Of a stretch of DNA of 64,000 nucleotides, positions 41,683-52,069 are shown in pieces; the stretch's first letter is position 1; each line of letters begins with the position of its first letter. Made by a program: the position numbers and the translations under genes. Source of the DNA: Trichomonas tenax (taxonomy: Eukaryota; Parabasalia; Trichomonadida; Trichomonadidae); NCBI GenBank assembly GCA_023091735.1, contig JALKBU010000046.1, positions 1-64,000 of the forward strand, given 5' to 3'. The notes beneath the pieces were generated by a model. It did not search any database. It saw only the letters and a program-made list of their open reading frames with translations, and was not told where the DNA came from.

Positions 41683-42354
41683 ATGATGTTCCATAATAAA
41701 CCGTTTTTACATCGAAAATTCAAGCAAAGTCAACACAAAATTTTCGTCGAAATAAACAATAAAGTGCTCTGCAAGAGCTGCCACGAACAAAACAATCACA
41801 AAATCTGCAAGAGGTGCGAACAACCAATAGAAGACTACAATTATGTTTCACATAATGGACAAAATTTCCATTTAGATCATTTTAGATGCACAATATGGGA
41901 CGAAAACCTGAAGGGAAATCAATTCATAGTTCATCATAACAAATTCTACTGTCTTAAGCATGGAGCACTGATTGCTGACAGCTGTGCGTTCTGTAAGCGT
42001 CGGTTTAACCTCGTTGATGATAAATTACGTTGGCAAGAAAAATTTTATCACACAGATTGTTTCGTTTGTAGAGTGTGCGGTAAGAGCATTAAGACACAGT
42101 GGGCCAAATCAATACACAACAGGCCACATTGCAAAGAATGTTATGAAAGAAGATTAAAAGATGAGCGCTCTGATTCTAACAAGAAACACTTTCCAAATGA
42201 GATGGAGGAGAGAAGGCAGGCAATTAAAGAAACGAGAGAAGTCATAGATTTCACTTACAGACCGAAAGAAGTTGCTCCTTTGGAAGGACAGCCTCAGAAG
42301 ATCAACGTTAATATTTCTGCTCCTAATGTTGAAGAACTCACTGTTTATGCATAA
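41683..42354 (+). CDS. LIM-domain protein with two degenerate LIM fingers
   Basis: 223 residues from the first ATG at 41683; the frame opens earlier only via GTG. Three LIM-like units. Unit 1 keeps the C-terminal half (VLCKSCHEQ) but the expected zinc-binding residues around LHRKFKQSQHKIF are missing. Unit 2 (CKRCEQPI..HLDHFRC) has tryptophan (RCTIW) where the next cysteine should be. Unit 3 is intact (CAFCKRRF..HTDCFVCRVC..CKEC). The tail is charged. LIM proteins organise actin and adhesion complexes. Upstream DNA in the same frame also looks partly LIM-like but lacks ATG, so the N-terminus may be truncated. The stop forms TAAA. Confidence 0.85.
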   Translation: MMFHNKPFLHRKFKQSQHKIFVEINNKVLCKSCHEQNNHKICKRCEQPIEDYNYVSHNGQNFHLDHFRCTIWDENLKGNQFIVHHNKFYCLKHGALIADSCAFCKRRFNLVDDKLRWQEKFYHTDCFVCRVCGKSIKTQWAKSIHNRPHCKECYERRLKDERSDSNKKHFPNEMEERRQAIKETREVIDFTYRPKEVAPLEGQPQKINVNISAPNVEELTVYA

Positions 42355-42732
42355 ATTTAGCTTTGTATGTTTTTATTATTTCTTTTTCCTTTTTCAACAA
42401 TGATTTTCTATCACTATTCTGAAGCTTGCTATGTTGAATTTCAAACAGCGAATGCGTTTTTCTCACAAATCAATTTAGATCTAAAAAAATTATTTTAATC
42501 TTTTTTCAAAACATGTGTTTGAGCTTTCTATATTTCACAATAGAAAAGCACACATATAATTTGAAATCAGATTGTCTAATACAAAATAAAATTAATTTGA
42601 ATTTCAATTTGTGTATTTCTTTCAAGATGTGAACCATCAACAGACCAATTATGTGATACCTGCAAAATGATTGTAAAAATGGATATATAATCCACACAAC
42701 AAATATAGTTATTTATTAAATACATAGTAATG
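42355..42732. other. Convergent intergenic region
   Basis: 3' ends of the LIM gene and the next minus-strand gene. AT-rich, nothing else seen. Confidence 0.5.
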
Positions 42733-44094
42733 TTAAAGTATTCCATGAAATTCGTTCAAAAGGATGACTCTGAAGTATTTGAGAGATGCTTTCGTATCAT
42801 TAGAATGATAATCAAAAACAGGCGGAGAATCACGTGAAATTATCTGTGTTGGCTGCCACTCAGTGACGAATGTGGTCAAATAGTTCAGCATGTGATCATA
42901 GTCATTAACTTTATCACCCATTTCAACTATCTTCTGGTTGAAATGATTGATTATTGTTTCAATATTGGAAATCATTCTTTGGACATCTTCAGGATCATCA
43001 CAGCTGTCTTTGATGGAGTAAAGTTTCTTAACAACATCAGAAGAACGCATAACTGAATACAAAAGTTCAACATTAAAGTTCAAACGATGTACTAGAACGC
43101 TTTCAAGGAACATTGTAATTAATTTAAGATATTCTGTCGCTCTGTTTCCTATTTTTGAAACCTGTAAAACCCTGATCAAGCCAATTAATAATTCGCCTGT
43201 GTCTGAGTCGAAATCAGAAAGTTTTCGAGATAAATTAATGCAAATTGATAATGCTGAGATAATCAATGAATGATGGTTCTCCTCTTTGAGAAAATGTCTA
43301 ACAAACGTGAATAGTTCACGAAGCATCTTTGGAACAGCTGATTTTTGTGTTGAAATCGAGAATAAGAACGACGAATCCTTTGTAAGTATTAACAATAGAT
43401 TCAATTTGAGTTCCAAAGCCTGATCATCTGCTTTGTGGACAGATGGAAGAAGATTAAAAATCCAATAAACATCCGATTTCGATAATATGAAGTTTTTGAA
43501 TTCATGGTTTTGAATAACGAATGTATAAAATAACAGTATTGCTGGTATCGAATTGAAATGCATTGTTAAAGAGCTGAATATCGAATCAAACATTGTTTCT
43601 GTGTATTTTATGATCTTGATTATAAATGGATTGACATCGGGATTGTCACTGAAGTAAATAAATAACAACAGTGCAGCCATCGATACAATAGAAACCTTTG
43701 AATTATTTGGAAGCGAGAAGAAATGAGAAATAAGTGAATCTATTAAAGGATCAACAAATGATATAGGGAACTCAGCGACAAACATGCTGAATTCATTCTT
43801 CGAAACGCTAAAAAAATGCAAATTTAAAGCTGCAATTGTCCGAAAGATTAAGAAAAAGACTTCTGGTGGTATTACATCGTAAGATGAGATCGTTAGCTTC
43901 GATAATATGTATACAGATCCCTGATAATCCTCTGTGATTTTGACAGGATTCGGATCATTCTTTGATGAGCTCCTGAGAAGCTTTTCGGAAAACGCTTGTA
44001 GCAAAATCGGAAACTGCGGCGGGACTTGTCCAAACTGTATAATTTTTGTCCCTAGTTGCTGCAGTAAAATCGCCGGATCTTCTTCTTTATTCAT
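42733..44094 (-). CDS. Alpha-helical armadillo-like protein, possibly dymeclin family
   Basis: 453 residues, helical throughout with a regular alternation of hydrophobic helices (SIVSMAALLLFIYFS, IPAILLFYTFVI) and no transmembrane topology or signal peptide. The C-terminal block ELLYSVMRSSDVVKKL, ISNIETIINHFNQKIVEM resembles the dymeclin C-terminus (YALLYKRDLFE..F..I..NIDLVISFFSSRL), a peripheral Golgi protein. HID1-like or unrelated armadillo scaffolds are alternatives. A perfect palindrome TTTGACAATTGTCAAA (44103-44118) lies 8 nt before the ATG. Confidence 0.55.
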   Translation of the reverse strand: MNKEEDPAILLQQLGTKIIQFGQVPPQFPILLQAFSEKLLRSSSKNDPNPVKITEDYQGSVYILSKLTISSYDVIPPEVFFLIFRTIAALNLHFFSVSKNEFSMFVAEFPISFVDPLIDSLISHFFSLPNNSKVSIVSMAALLLFIYFSDNPDVNPFIIKIIKYTETMFDSIFSSLTMHFNSIPAILLFYTFVIQNHEFKNFILSKSDVYWIFNLLPSVHKADDQALELKLNLLLILTKDSSFLFSISTQKSAVPKMLRELFTFVRHFLKEENHHSLIISALSICINLSRKLSDFDSDTGELLIGLIRVLQVSKIGNRATEYLKLITMFLESVLVHRLNFNVELLYSVMRSSDVVKKLYSIKDSCDDPEDVQRMISNIETIINHFNQKIVEMGDKVNDYDHMLNYLTTFVTEWQPTQIISRDSPPVFDYHSNDTKASLKYFRVILLNEFHGIL

Positions 44095-44102
44095 TTTAAA
44101 TC

Positions 44103-44118
44103 TTTGACAATTGTCAAA
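44103..44118. promoter_or_regulatory. 16-bp perfect palindrome upstream of dymeclin-like gene
   Basis: TTTGACAATTGTCAAA contains two back-to-back TTGACA cores, related to the recurring TGACATGTAAA element. Position directly before a start codon suggests a regulatory site. Confidence 0.4.
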
Positions 44119-45563
44119 ATTTTATAATTTTTTTTTAATTCAAAATTTGAAATCCGTTCAAAATTGAATCTTACAACAAGTTTTAAAATTATTCAATCCA
44201 ATTTGTATCACTTTTTAAAACTTTTTATTAAAAAAACAAAGATTTTACGTAAAAGCAATGAATTATAGCTTCATGAAAAGAGCGCTTGTATAAAGGAACA
44301 ATGTACTCTGTTCATTTAGGAATTTGGAATTCGATAATATTAAAATACAGGAGCTAGCTTCTGCATTTTGATGGGATGGGTTCCCTAATCGATGGCAGTA
44401 TGGGATTTGGAGGAATGAATTAAATATCATGGGCGAGATATCCTAGTAGATTGCTCTAATGGACCATTAAAAATCTGCTTTTTGAGAAGTTTACAAAAAA
44501 TCTAAAATCGAAAATTTATTAGAGTTTAATGAATAGATCATATGATATTGTGTACTGATTCAATTTTGAGAAGCATTTCAAATTTTGAAAAGACAAAGAA
44601 TTATAAAATGTCAAAAATTTTCATAAATTATAAACCGTTGAATCTTATTTGCCGAGTGTCCAATAAATGGCATGTTGAGGCTGTTTTACATCGAAATATT
44701 TGACCAAATTATGAAAATCTTGGATCAATCTGATGGAATTTTGATCTGTTTTGCAACAATTCTTTTATTATAGAAATAACAGCACCCGTGGCATCAATAT
44801 ACCAACAAAATTTTAAGGACATATCCTTGAATCATTGATACTGTTTCATTCATTTTAGATCTTTTTCAAAAATGCATTTCTAAATGGAGATACTTATTCG
44901 CACTCAATGATTTGACTCTCGCAAGCATTGAAAGTCTTTTGATATCCCTTAGATAGAACATTTCATTTCGATATTTTTGAAATATTTATATAAATTGAGA
45001 TAAAAAAACATTCATCAGTTTCAAGACCCATTAGACTTATTACAACTCTTCAGGGTGTTTATGTTTGTGCTCCATGTGTACTATGATTTGATGCGATAGT
45101 TATGTTTTCTCGATTAGGTCTAATCAAATTAAACACAAATTGAAGCCGTCGGTAATCATTCAATTTATATCTCTATCAATATACTTCATATCGATATCAA
45201 CATTTTACAATATCATAGCACTAGATAAGCAGTTAATATTAAATCAAATTTTTGCTTGATTAACAAACTCAGCACATAGATTATCGACAAAGAATAGAAA
45301 ACGAGATATAAACACTGTTATAGATATTATACAGTATAGGTAATGATTATAAATCAGATATGAAGCTGATTTATTATTATAATATAAACAGTTATGCATT
45401 TTTTTTTCCCAAAAAAACAAGTAACGATATTTTGACAAATGTCAAAAATATGAAATTCAACGAAAAACTAAATATAAATCAAATATGTGATGTCAATGTT
45501 ATAATTCAATTTTAGAAGTCAAATTTTTGAATTTCTGAAGTTTACAAGTAAACGCTCGAATTT
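44119..45563. other. Long gene-free stretch
   Basis: About 1.45 kb AT-rich. A few weakly coding-like segments (44330-44460; minus strand 44790-44940) may be gene debris, but I cannot name them. No intact gene. Confidence 0.4.
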
Positions 45564-45568
45564 TCATT
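45564..45568 (+). promoter_or_regulatory. Initiator of His-run acidic protein gene
   Basis: TCATT gives a 20-nt leader to ATG 45586. Confidence 0.6.
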
Positions 45569-45585
45569 TTTAATATTTATTATTT

Positions 45586-46482
45586 ATGAGTCAGAAAGAC
45601 CTTATTAAGCAGATATACTTTGAAAAAATCGCGATGCAGCTCGCTAGAAAGACCCCGGAGATGATTCGAAGGAAGAGATCCGTTCCACATATTCCCAAAG
45701 AGACAGCATACGAGGCAGCTTGCAGGCACGTCGCTAACTTCCTCTACAATCACGGAATGGAGATGACACTGTTCGTTTCTAGCATAGAAACAGGTGGTGC
45801 TATCCCTAAGAAATCTCTTCCAGTTCCAGTTGGACGTCTTCTTGGTCTTAGTGAGCATAAAAACCTATTCTTACAAGTTCTTCGTGCAGTAAGACCCCCA
45901 AAACTTCCTGATGTTAAAGGATTCCACGTCAAACACCGCCATCACCATCATCACCACCATAGGCGTGAAGAGGGCTCGATGACACCAAGTGAAGCGTACA
46001 GAGAGACTGCTAATATGCTTGCACGTCGTGCAGCTAACGAAATTAAAGCAATTGGCGTTGATCCACTTGATCCAATGGCAACGAACGCTCTTTACGATGA
46101 ATTCAAGCAGTTCTTGAACCAGAGGAGGAATCCACCGCCACCAGAACCAGAGCCAGTACCTGTTTACCAGCCATTTGAACAACCTCCGCCACCACCTGCT
46201 AGAACGCCATCACGCCACTCATCATCATCACATAGATCATATTCTAAACACTCAGCAGCCAAATCGAGCTCGATTAAGGAATCAGTTATTACAGAAGAGG
46301 AGGAAGAAGTTGAATCATCCTCTGCTGCTCCAGCACAGACAACTACAACAACGACTACTAAGCCAGTTGAAGAGGAAGATGTTGCTGAGGAGGAAGAGGA
46401 TGAGGAAGAAGACGATGAGGAGGAAGATGAAGAGGAGGACGAAGAAGAAGACTTTGGTGAAGAAGATGCGGGTGAGGAGTAA
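45586..46482 (+). CDS. Low-complexity protein with His run and long acidic tail
   Basis: 298 residues. A folded N-terminal part (about 1-110), basic at first, contains a helical segment (AYEAACRHVANFLYNHGMEM) reminiscent of a LisH-type dimerisation motif. A natural run of seven histidines follows (KHRHHHHHHHRR, about 117-128), then a second helical block (SEAYRETANMLARRAANEI). A proline-rich linker, a Ser/His stretch and an Asp/Glu tail of about 40 residues follow. Acidic tails are common in histone chaperones and centrosomal proteins; a LisH-like start would favour a cytoskeletal or centrosomal scaffold. Not assigned to a family. Confidence 0.75.
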   Translation: MSQKDLIKQIYFEKIAMQLARKTPEMIRRKRSVPHIPKETAYEAACRHVANFLYNHGMEMTLFVSSIETGGAIPKKSLPVPVGRLLGLSEHKNLFLQVLRAVRPPKLPDVKGFHVKHRHHHHHHHRREEGSMTPSEAYRETANMLARRAANEIKAIGVDPLDPMATNALYDEFKQFLNQRRNPPPPEPEPVPVYQPFEQPPPPPARTPSRHSSSSHRSYSKHSAAKSSSIKESVITEEEEEVESSSAAPAQTTTTTTTKPVEEEDVAEEEEDEEEDDEEEDEEEDEEEDFGEEDAGEE

Positions 46483-46881
46483 GGAATAAGAATTTTATTT
46501 ATTGCTATTTTAAGATTACGTATTTTTATGATATAAACAGTTTAAGTTATAACCACATTGTTTCATAATTAGCGAGTTCTTTCTCCATTCTTCAAATTAC
46601 AAATGAACTGAAAATATAAAATGTTTTCAGTGATCATGATTATGGTATTTCGAAAATACTGCAATAAAGAATCATAACAATAGCAAAAATTTGCAATATT
46701 TATGATTATTGGATTTTTCATTAATCAAAAATTAAGACTTGGCATTTAAAAATTAAGCCTAAGAATGTATCAGCTTTTGTTTTTTCCATTCGAGCCTGGT
46801 GTATCGAATAAATTTTAAAATATGAGTATTCTTCGTAATTTGTCATGAGAACGAAAAGGAAATGTTTAATTTTTACATTTT
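46483..46881. other. Convergent intergenic region
   Basis: AT-rich, 3' ends of flanking genes, no other feature seen. Confidence 0.5.
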
Positions 46882-47505
46882 TCAGCAGCATGAATTATTC
46901 TTCTTCTTATTCTTAGTCTTAGGATCTGGAATAATTACACTATGACCACCATCAGTAGATGATTTCTGGCCACTGATTTCACCAGCAGCGACCTTTTGCA
47001 AGAGTTCTCTGCCTGTTCTGATGAATGTTTCTTGAATTCCTGTAGCATCAGCTGCAGATGTTTCAATGTATTGAAGTTCGTTAGATTTAGCGAAGTCCTC
47101 AGCTTCCTGCCTCGAGATAACGCGGGAAGAAGCAAGATCAACTTTGTTACCGACTAAGATAACCGAGCAGTGTGGATCAGCTTCAACACGAGCGTCTCTA
47201 AGCCATCTTGGGAGCTGATCGAAACTCTTTCTATCTGTAATATCGAAAACTAGGATGACGCCTAATGCGTTCCTGAAATATGCTCTTGCGATTGTGTAAA
47301 ATCTTTCCTGGCCTGCTGTATCCCAAATCATCATTTTAATCATTTTATTTTCGATTGTTGTCACCCACGTGAAATATTCGATACCAACTGTTGACTGAGT
47401 GCCTCTGACGAATTTATCTTCGACAAGACGCCTGAGAATTGAAGTCTTTCCAGCACCAGAGCAGCCGATAACAATAAATTTGAATTGCAGAGGTGTTTCC
47501 GCCAT
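46882..47505 (-). CDS. Rab family small GTPase
   Basis: 207 residues. Vesicle-traffic switch. P-loop GCSGAGKTS at 14-22, switch I threonine T39 (STVGIEYF), WDTAGQE at 61-67 with catalytic Q66, NKVD near 119, ETSA near 149, and a hypervariable tail ending SCC for double geranylgeranylation. YFRNALGVILVFDIT and the FxRGTQSTVGIEY effector region place it near the Rab2/4/14 group, but trichomonad Rabs are numerous and divergent. It looks fully functional. An M3-type element lies 18 nt upstream; no initiator of the usual kind is visible. Confidence 0.95.
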   Translation of the reverse strand: MAETPLQFKFIVIGCSGAGKTSILRRLVEDKFVRGTQSTVGIEYFTWVTTIENKMIKMMIWDTAGQERFYTIARAYFRNALGVILVFDITDRKSFDQLPRWLRDARVEADPHCSVILVGNKVDLASSRVISRQEAEDFAKSNELQYIETSAADATGIQETFIRTGRELLQKVAAGEISGQKSSTDGGHSVIIPDPKTKNKKKNNSCC

Positions 47506-47522
47506 TTATAAATTTATCATAA

Positions 47523-47530
47523 AAACCGTC
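47523..47530 (-). promoter_or_regulatory. M3 core promoter element of Rab gene
   Basis: Minus-strand GACGGTTT matches all positions of the M3 consensus, 17 nt before the ATG at 47505. Confidence 0.65.
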
Positions 47531-47584
47531 GAAATTTTTTTTATTTCAATTATCGGAATTTCGATTTTTTCGTATGGATTTCAT

Positions 47585-47671
47585 ATGGATGTGCCAATTA
47601 GGCACTTTTTAGCTGAGCGCGAACTCAACATTTTTAAGGAGTGGAAGGAGCGACCCAAGGGCCCTTTATAA
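47585..47671 (+). pseudogene. Short coding-like fragment, 28 codons
   Basis: ATG 47585 to TAA: MDVPIRHFLAERELNIFKEW, KERPKGPL. The stretch is less AT-rich than its surroundings and reads like coding sequence. It lies upstream of the Rab gene on the opposite strand. Possibly a truncated relic, or chance. Confidence 0.25.
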
Positions 47672-47839
47672 TGCCGTTTGATCCAGAAATTTTAAAAATC
47701 CACCTCATTATTGTATCGAACCCTTATAATAAAAATCCCCTTTTATTGAAACATTCGGAATACCCTTTTTAGCAATTTTAGCCCCATATTATCACATATT
47801 TCCCCTCGATAATTAATATAACCCCTGTGTAATTAGTGG

Positions 47840-47972
47840 AAAAGTGACGAATTCACTAATAAGGTTTTTAGTGCCGAATTCGCGTAAACTATTCAAAATT
47901 GAATAGCGTAGCGAATGAGCAACGGGTTCGCTAATTTTGCTAATGTGCTATATGATTTTCATATAGCACATT
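47840..47972. repeat. Cluster of stem-loops
   Basis: AATGTGCTATATGA (47942-47955) and its exact reverse complement (47959-47972) form a hairpin with a 3-nt loop. Just before it, TAGCGAA (47909-47915) pairs with TTCGCTA (47927-47933), and imperfect arms around ATTCAAAATTGAAT (47891-47904) carry GCGTAGCGAA as in the 38.1 kb hairpin loop. AAAAGTGAC occurs at the left edge, also as in the 38.2 kb hairpin. Confidence 0.75.
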
Positions 47973-48385
47973 TCATTTAAATAATAAATGACCAAGAAAA
48001 AGCATAGATTTATCGAGAAGCTCTTGAGAAAAACTCATTTTATTATGAATAACTTAAGAAAGACACTGTAAACTATTGTGTATTAAAAATCACTCGTTTT
48101 TAGGTTCAAAAACCCAAGATTTAATTTTAAATAAAATCAAATCCTCTGATTTTAGCTTTAATAGTGTGAAATTATAATCACAAATGCTAATGATATATCT
48201 AGCTGGTGATATTTTAGGATACAAATATAATTCTTAAAAAAATTGTCACAATAATGTCACTTTCCGCGAATTGGTTCTGCGATTTTAGCGAATGGAACAT
48301 TTTTGCCAATTCGCTCATCCATAGATTTCGGCTTTCTTTTACATATCTACCGCAAATTCACAAAGAGCTTGGAATTTTTTCTTAT
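47973..48385. other. Intergenic region
   Basis: AT-rich, no gene seen. Confidence 0.4.
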
Positions 48386-48559
48386 TTTACATGACAGAAT
48401 CGATCGTATTTTGTGAGAATTTGTTGCGAATTTATTATTTTACATGTCGAATTATAATTTTATGTGACAAAAATTATAAATTTTTATCATTAATTTTTTC
48501 AAATTACATGTTAACATGTTAAATTTAATTTTTACGTGACACAAAAAATATACTTGACA
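48386..48559. repeat. TTTACATGACA-type element cluster
   Basis: TTTACATGACA 48386-48396, TTTACATGTCG 48439-48449, TTTATGTGACA 48459-48469 (20-bp step), TTTACGTGACA 48531-48541, TATACTTGACA 48549-48559 (18-bp step), plus weaker copies (TTACATGTTAACATG near 48504-48518). It lies beyond the 3' end of the protease gene. Confidence 0.6.
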
Positions 48560-48596
48560 ATTTTTTTTTTAAAATAATAACTCCGAATAAAAAGGT

Positions 48597-49556
48597 TTAT
48601 TCAACGACAGGAATGACGGCCTCCAAAGCGATGCCGCACTGGTTGCCTTTGTTCCTTGACATCTTGATATAGCCTTCAAGTCCCCAGTTAACACCCCATG
48701 AATTGCGAACGAGCCAGTAATCCTTTCCATCCTCAACACCATAGCCAATGATGCAGACGACATGGTCCAATTCATAAATGTGCCAGTGTGGGTTATCATA
48801 AACACCTGAGCGGTAAAGTCTGAATGACTCAGATGCAGCTGCAATGATGGCTGAGTATGGACCGTTTGTTGCTACTTCAGCCTTGAGTGTTTCTTCGTTA
48901 TCCTTGCATCTGTGGTGTCCTGTGACTTTGCAGACGCCTCTGGACTTATCAAACTTGCAGCTGTGCTTTGCTGCCTCATACGGATAATTAATTTCGAGCT
49001 CAAACATTCCATGCATGAACAAGTGAACATAACCGATTGCAATCGTTGGAAGGCAGCCGTAGCAGCCGAGGCAGTCGTGGACACAGTCAACAAGGCACTG
49101 CTCTGATAAGCTGTAGAGTGTTCCATGCTTCAATGCCCATTGACTTTCCATAGAAGCGCATGTTCCGAATGCCCAGCAAGAACCGCAGTGCTTCTGATCC
49201 TTAATTGGGTTGACAACGCCTTTAGTTCTGTAGTCGAGTTCGTCTGGGATGTCATTTGATATTGGTTTCATTGGAACGTCAGTGTTATATTTATTACCCA
49301 TCATTTTGCCGCCTAACATGGACTGATATTCGGTATTTGTGAGGTGAGCGAACTTGTTGAGTTCGAGTTTGTAGGAAGATTCGTGCTTATTGTGCTCTTC
49401 GACGTATCTCTTCATATTTAGGAAAATTCCTAAGCGGAAGTGGTACTCATCGCCTGTAAACATGTTGTTTGTGGTCCTCATCCAGTTCAAGAATGTCATT
49501 TCTTCATGTTTTTCGTAGTAAACAGAGGAAGAAAAAGAAAGAAGGAAATTCAACAT
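48597..49556 (-). CDS. Papain-family (C1) cysteine peptidase, cathepsin L-like
   Basis: 319 residues. A short hydrophobic start (MLNFLLSFSSSVYY) is followed by an I29-type propeptide with ERFNIN-like residues (FRLGIFLNMKRYVEEHN, then LNKFAHLTNTEY). The mature domain has the active-site cysteine in QKHCGSCWAFG (near 126), the histidine in ELDHVVCIIGYG (near 263), the asparagine in VRNSWGVNWG (near 285) and GCxGCLP-like disulfide cysteines. All catalytic residues are present. Trichomonads express many such secreted or lysosomal proteases for nutrition and host interaction. Codon use is moderately GC-biased, suggesting good expression. Predicted active. Confidence 0.96.
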   Translation of the reverse strand: MLNFLLSFSSSVYYEKHEEMTFLNWMRTTNNMFTGDEYHFRLGIFLNMKRYVEEHNKHESSYKLELNKFAHLTNTEYQSMLGGKMMGNKYNTDVPMKPISNDIPDELDYRTKGVVNPIKDQKHCGSCWAFGTCASMESQWALKHGTLYSLSEQCLVDCVHDCLGCYGCLPTIAIGYVHLFMHGMFELEINYPYEAAKHSCKFDKSRGVCKVTGHHRCKDNEETLKAEVATNGPYSAIIAAASESFRLYRSGVYDNPHWHIYELDHVVCIIGYGVEDGKDYWLVRNSWGVNWGLEGYIKMSRNKGNQCGIALEAVIPVVE

Positions 49557-52046
49557 TTTGACACTTTTCTTTCAAATTCGTGAATGATTTGATGTTGATT
49601 GTGTTTGCAACATACCAGATATACAACCTTCAGTCGGAGAAGGACCTGCAGCCTTCATTTTGCGTTTTTATCCATCATAATCGCAGTTGCAAACTCATAT
49701 CATTAATCGCTCATTATTTACACTATATCTATCATTTACACAGACTATATATGAATTCTACAGTGGAATTTTTGCAAAACAAATCAAATTAATCAAAGAT
49801 TCAATACATTGATGGAAATTGGCATTTGCACTATAAAAATACAATACCCTATGGTATTTTAATTAAATCATGAGACTTTTTTCGAATGAAGACTTATATT
49901 AATTTCATTTTAAAAAAAAAGTACTCCAACAAAGGATGAATCATGAAAACAATGCATTCATAGATTGTTGTCAATAGGGTTCAAACATTGTTTTTGTTTG
50001 TTGTCTTGATTGGATAATTCAATGAAAACATAAAGAAAATCCAAAAATAAGAATGTTCATTTTAGATTGGCCGCCATGTGTGTTTTGATATGTGAAAGTA
50101 TCAGTATCTTCTTTCATTGATTTTCACATGTTGAATAATCAAATATGTTATCAAAGCCATTACTCGTTGAAGATTCTTATTAGCAATGCCTAGCTCTATT
50201 GAGTATTTCGAATATATGGTTACATGCCACTGATTGTCCAATTTTTTGATAAATTACGCTATTATTTCTGCAGGCCTTGAAAGCATGAATCGCAAGCCAA
50301 TGTAATATAGGATAAATGATAGTAATCATGTTAAAGACTAATGTTTTTCACATTCTTTTGATTGCAAATGTTGATATGGTTGAAGCAAATATAAAACGAC
50401 TTCATTTGACATGGGAAATATATTATCAAGCATAACTTAATGATTTTATAATTAATTTCATTGACAAACATCGGTGAAAGCAACGAATGCTCCAAAATGA
50501 AAATTACAATTGCTCAAACCGATTCTAGTCATAGATTATAATCTAAAAGGTTTGATATTAATAAATTTTTAAAAATATTATAAGATATGGGTGGTTAGGA
50601 AGGAACATAAAGTCCAAATGCTAGGATTCATGTTTTCATAAGATAAGGGTCGGAAATGATAAATAGAGCAAAATATAAAAAAAAAAATAAAAAAGAACCA
50701 AAATGAAAGTAGAAATACTATGTCCAAAATATGTGTTGTAGATATACATCGTTATGCATTTTCAAAATAATATTTGCGATTATTTTCCATATTTGCCAAA
50801 AACATAAAATTGATCAAACAAACATGTGTGTGGTGATTTACATATTAACGAGAATTTGATGTGCATGAATAAAATCCCCTGTTTTCTGATATTTCTTCTT
50901 GCAATATTAAAATTGTAATTAATAATGACGTTTTGGGCAATGAAGGACATATTACAGGCAATAGTGAGTTATATACAATGGAAACATCAGTCGAATGATG
51001 TGTAAGGAGTTACAGGACTTTGCATTTTGCCTGATTGTAATTTACAAAATTGAATGTCAAGATGATGTGAACCAATATAAATTGTTCTGTATCTACAGAA
51101 GCCAACGGACAGATATTTCATGTTTTTATTGCAAAATACAAATCTGTTAATTTGTAAATTATAAACTTCACAAAAAATCGAATTGAGATTGAATTTTTTG
51201 AAGATCAGATATAATCAAATTCGTTTTTTTAGTTAAAAATATCTTGTTATTTCTTAAGAACAGTAACATGATATTTTATATTGCAACGATTTGACAATAT
51301 AAAATTGTGCCAATCATATCAAAAAGTTTTGAATTCAATCTTTTTTCTGAACTTTCGAAGATTTTTTCCCTTTTCGTTGTCCGGTGATTGTACTGTTGAC
51401 GAGGTTTTTTATTCAAAAAAATTAATGTCGAAAAATTATGGTTTTAAAATGATGTAGGAAACAATGAATAAAACGGTTTAAAATTCTCAATGATTCAAAT
51501 TGAATTATAATCATTTGTTTCATATTCCTACATATGATAAGCAAAACAAATTAAATTGGAATCATGCTCAGCCCTTAAAGATGATTAACGTAAACATACA
51601 AAGGGGAATGAAGCCAAAAAAGACCGTGGGAAGTGAATATTTTTTGTGGGTAAAGTGATTTTACTTTTTCCTTCAATTCACTGAACGTTCACAATTTTTC
51701 TATTTTCAAAAATTGACCTGAGTGTAAATTAATTGAATGGCATAGCCACTTCACATTCAACATCTCTTGACATAAATGTGTTTTATGGAACTAGAAACCC
51801 TATGTTCGCATCAAAATTATTAAATCCTTTGAATTCAATTTTTTCATATTCTTCACTGTATATGTATTCTAATCATAATATAAATTTTATTATATATATT
51901 CAAATTTTGTTTTCACAATTTGTATTATTACATGATTATATGATCAATTATTTTCACATTTATCCACATTTTCAAAATTGAACAAATCATTTCAATATTT
52001 TGAATAAGATTTCCGGTTTATAGTATGCTTACAATGCTGCAATAAG
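49557..52046. other. Longest gene-free stretch, about 2.5 kb
   Basis: AT-rich throughout, no coding-like run longer than a few dozen codons and no repeat that I could recognise. An 82-codon frame at 51733-51981 is AT-driven. May contain ncRNA genes I cannot see. Confidence 0.45.
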
Positions 52047-52051
52047 TCATA
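52047..52051 (+). promoter_or_regulatory. Initiator of Myb gene
   Basis: TCATA gives a 21-nt leader to ATG 52070. Confidence 0.45.
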
Positions 52052-52069
52052 TTCCAAACTTTTAAATGC

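Noticed and set aside
46175..46489. 104-codon basic frame (Arg/Lys/His-rich)
   Set aside because: Shifted reading of the acidic GAG/GAA tail of the gene at 45586.
47391..48060. Possible transposon ends around the stem-loop cluster
   Set aside because: Stem-loops are short and nested; no long terminal repeats or transposase-like frame were found, so I list it only as structure.
51733..51981. 82-codon frame in the 2.5 kb gap
   Set aside because: Rich in Phe/Ile/Tyr/Asn as expected from AT-rich noise.
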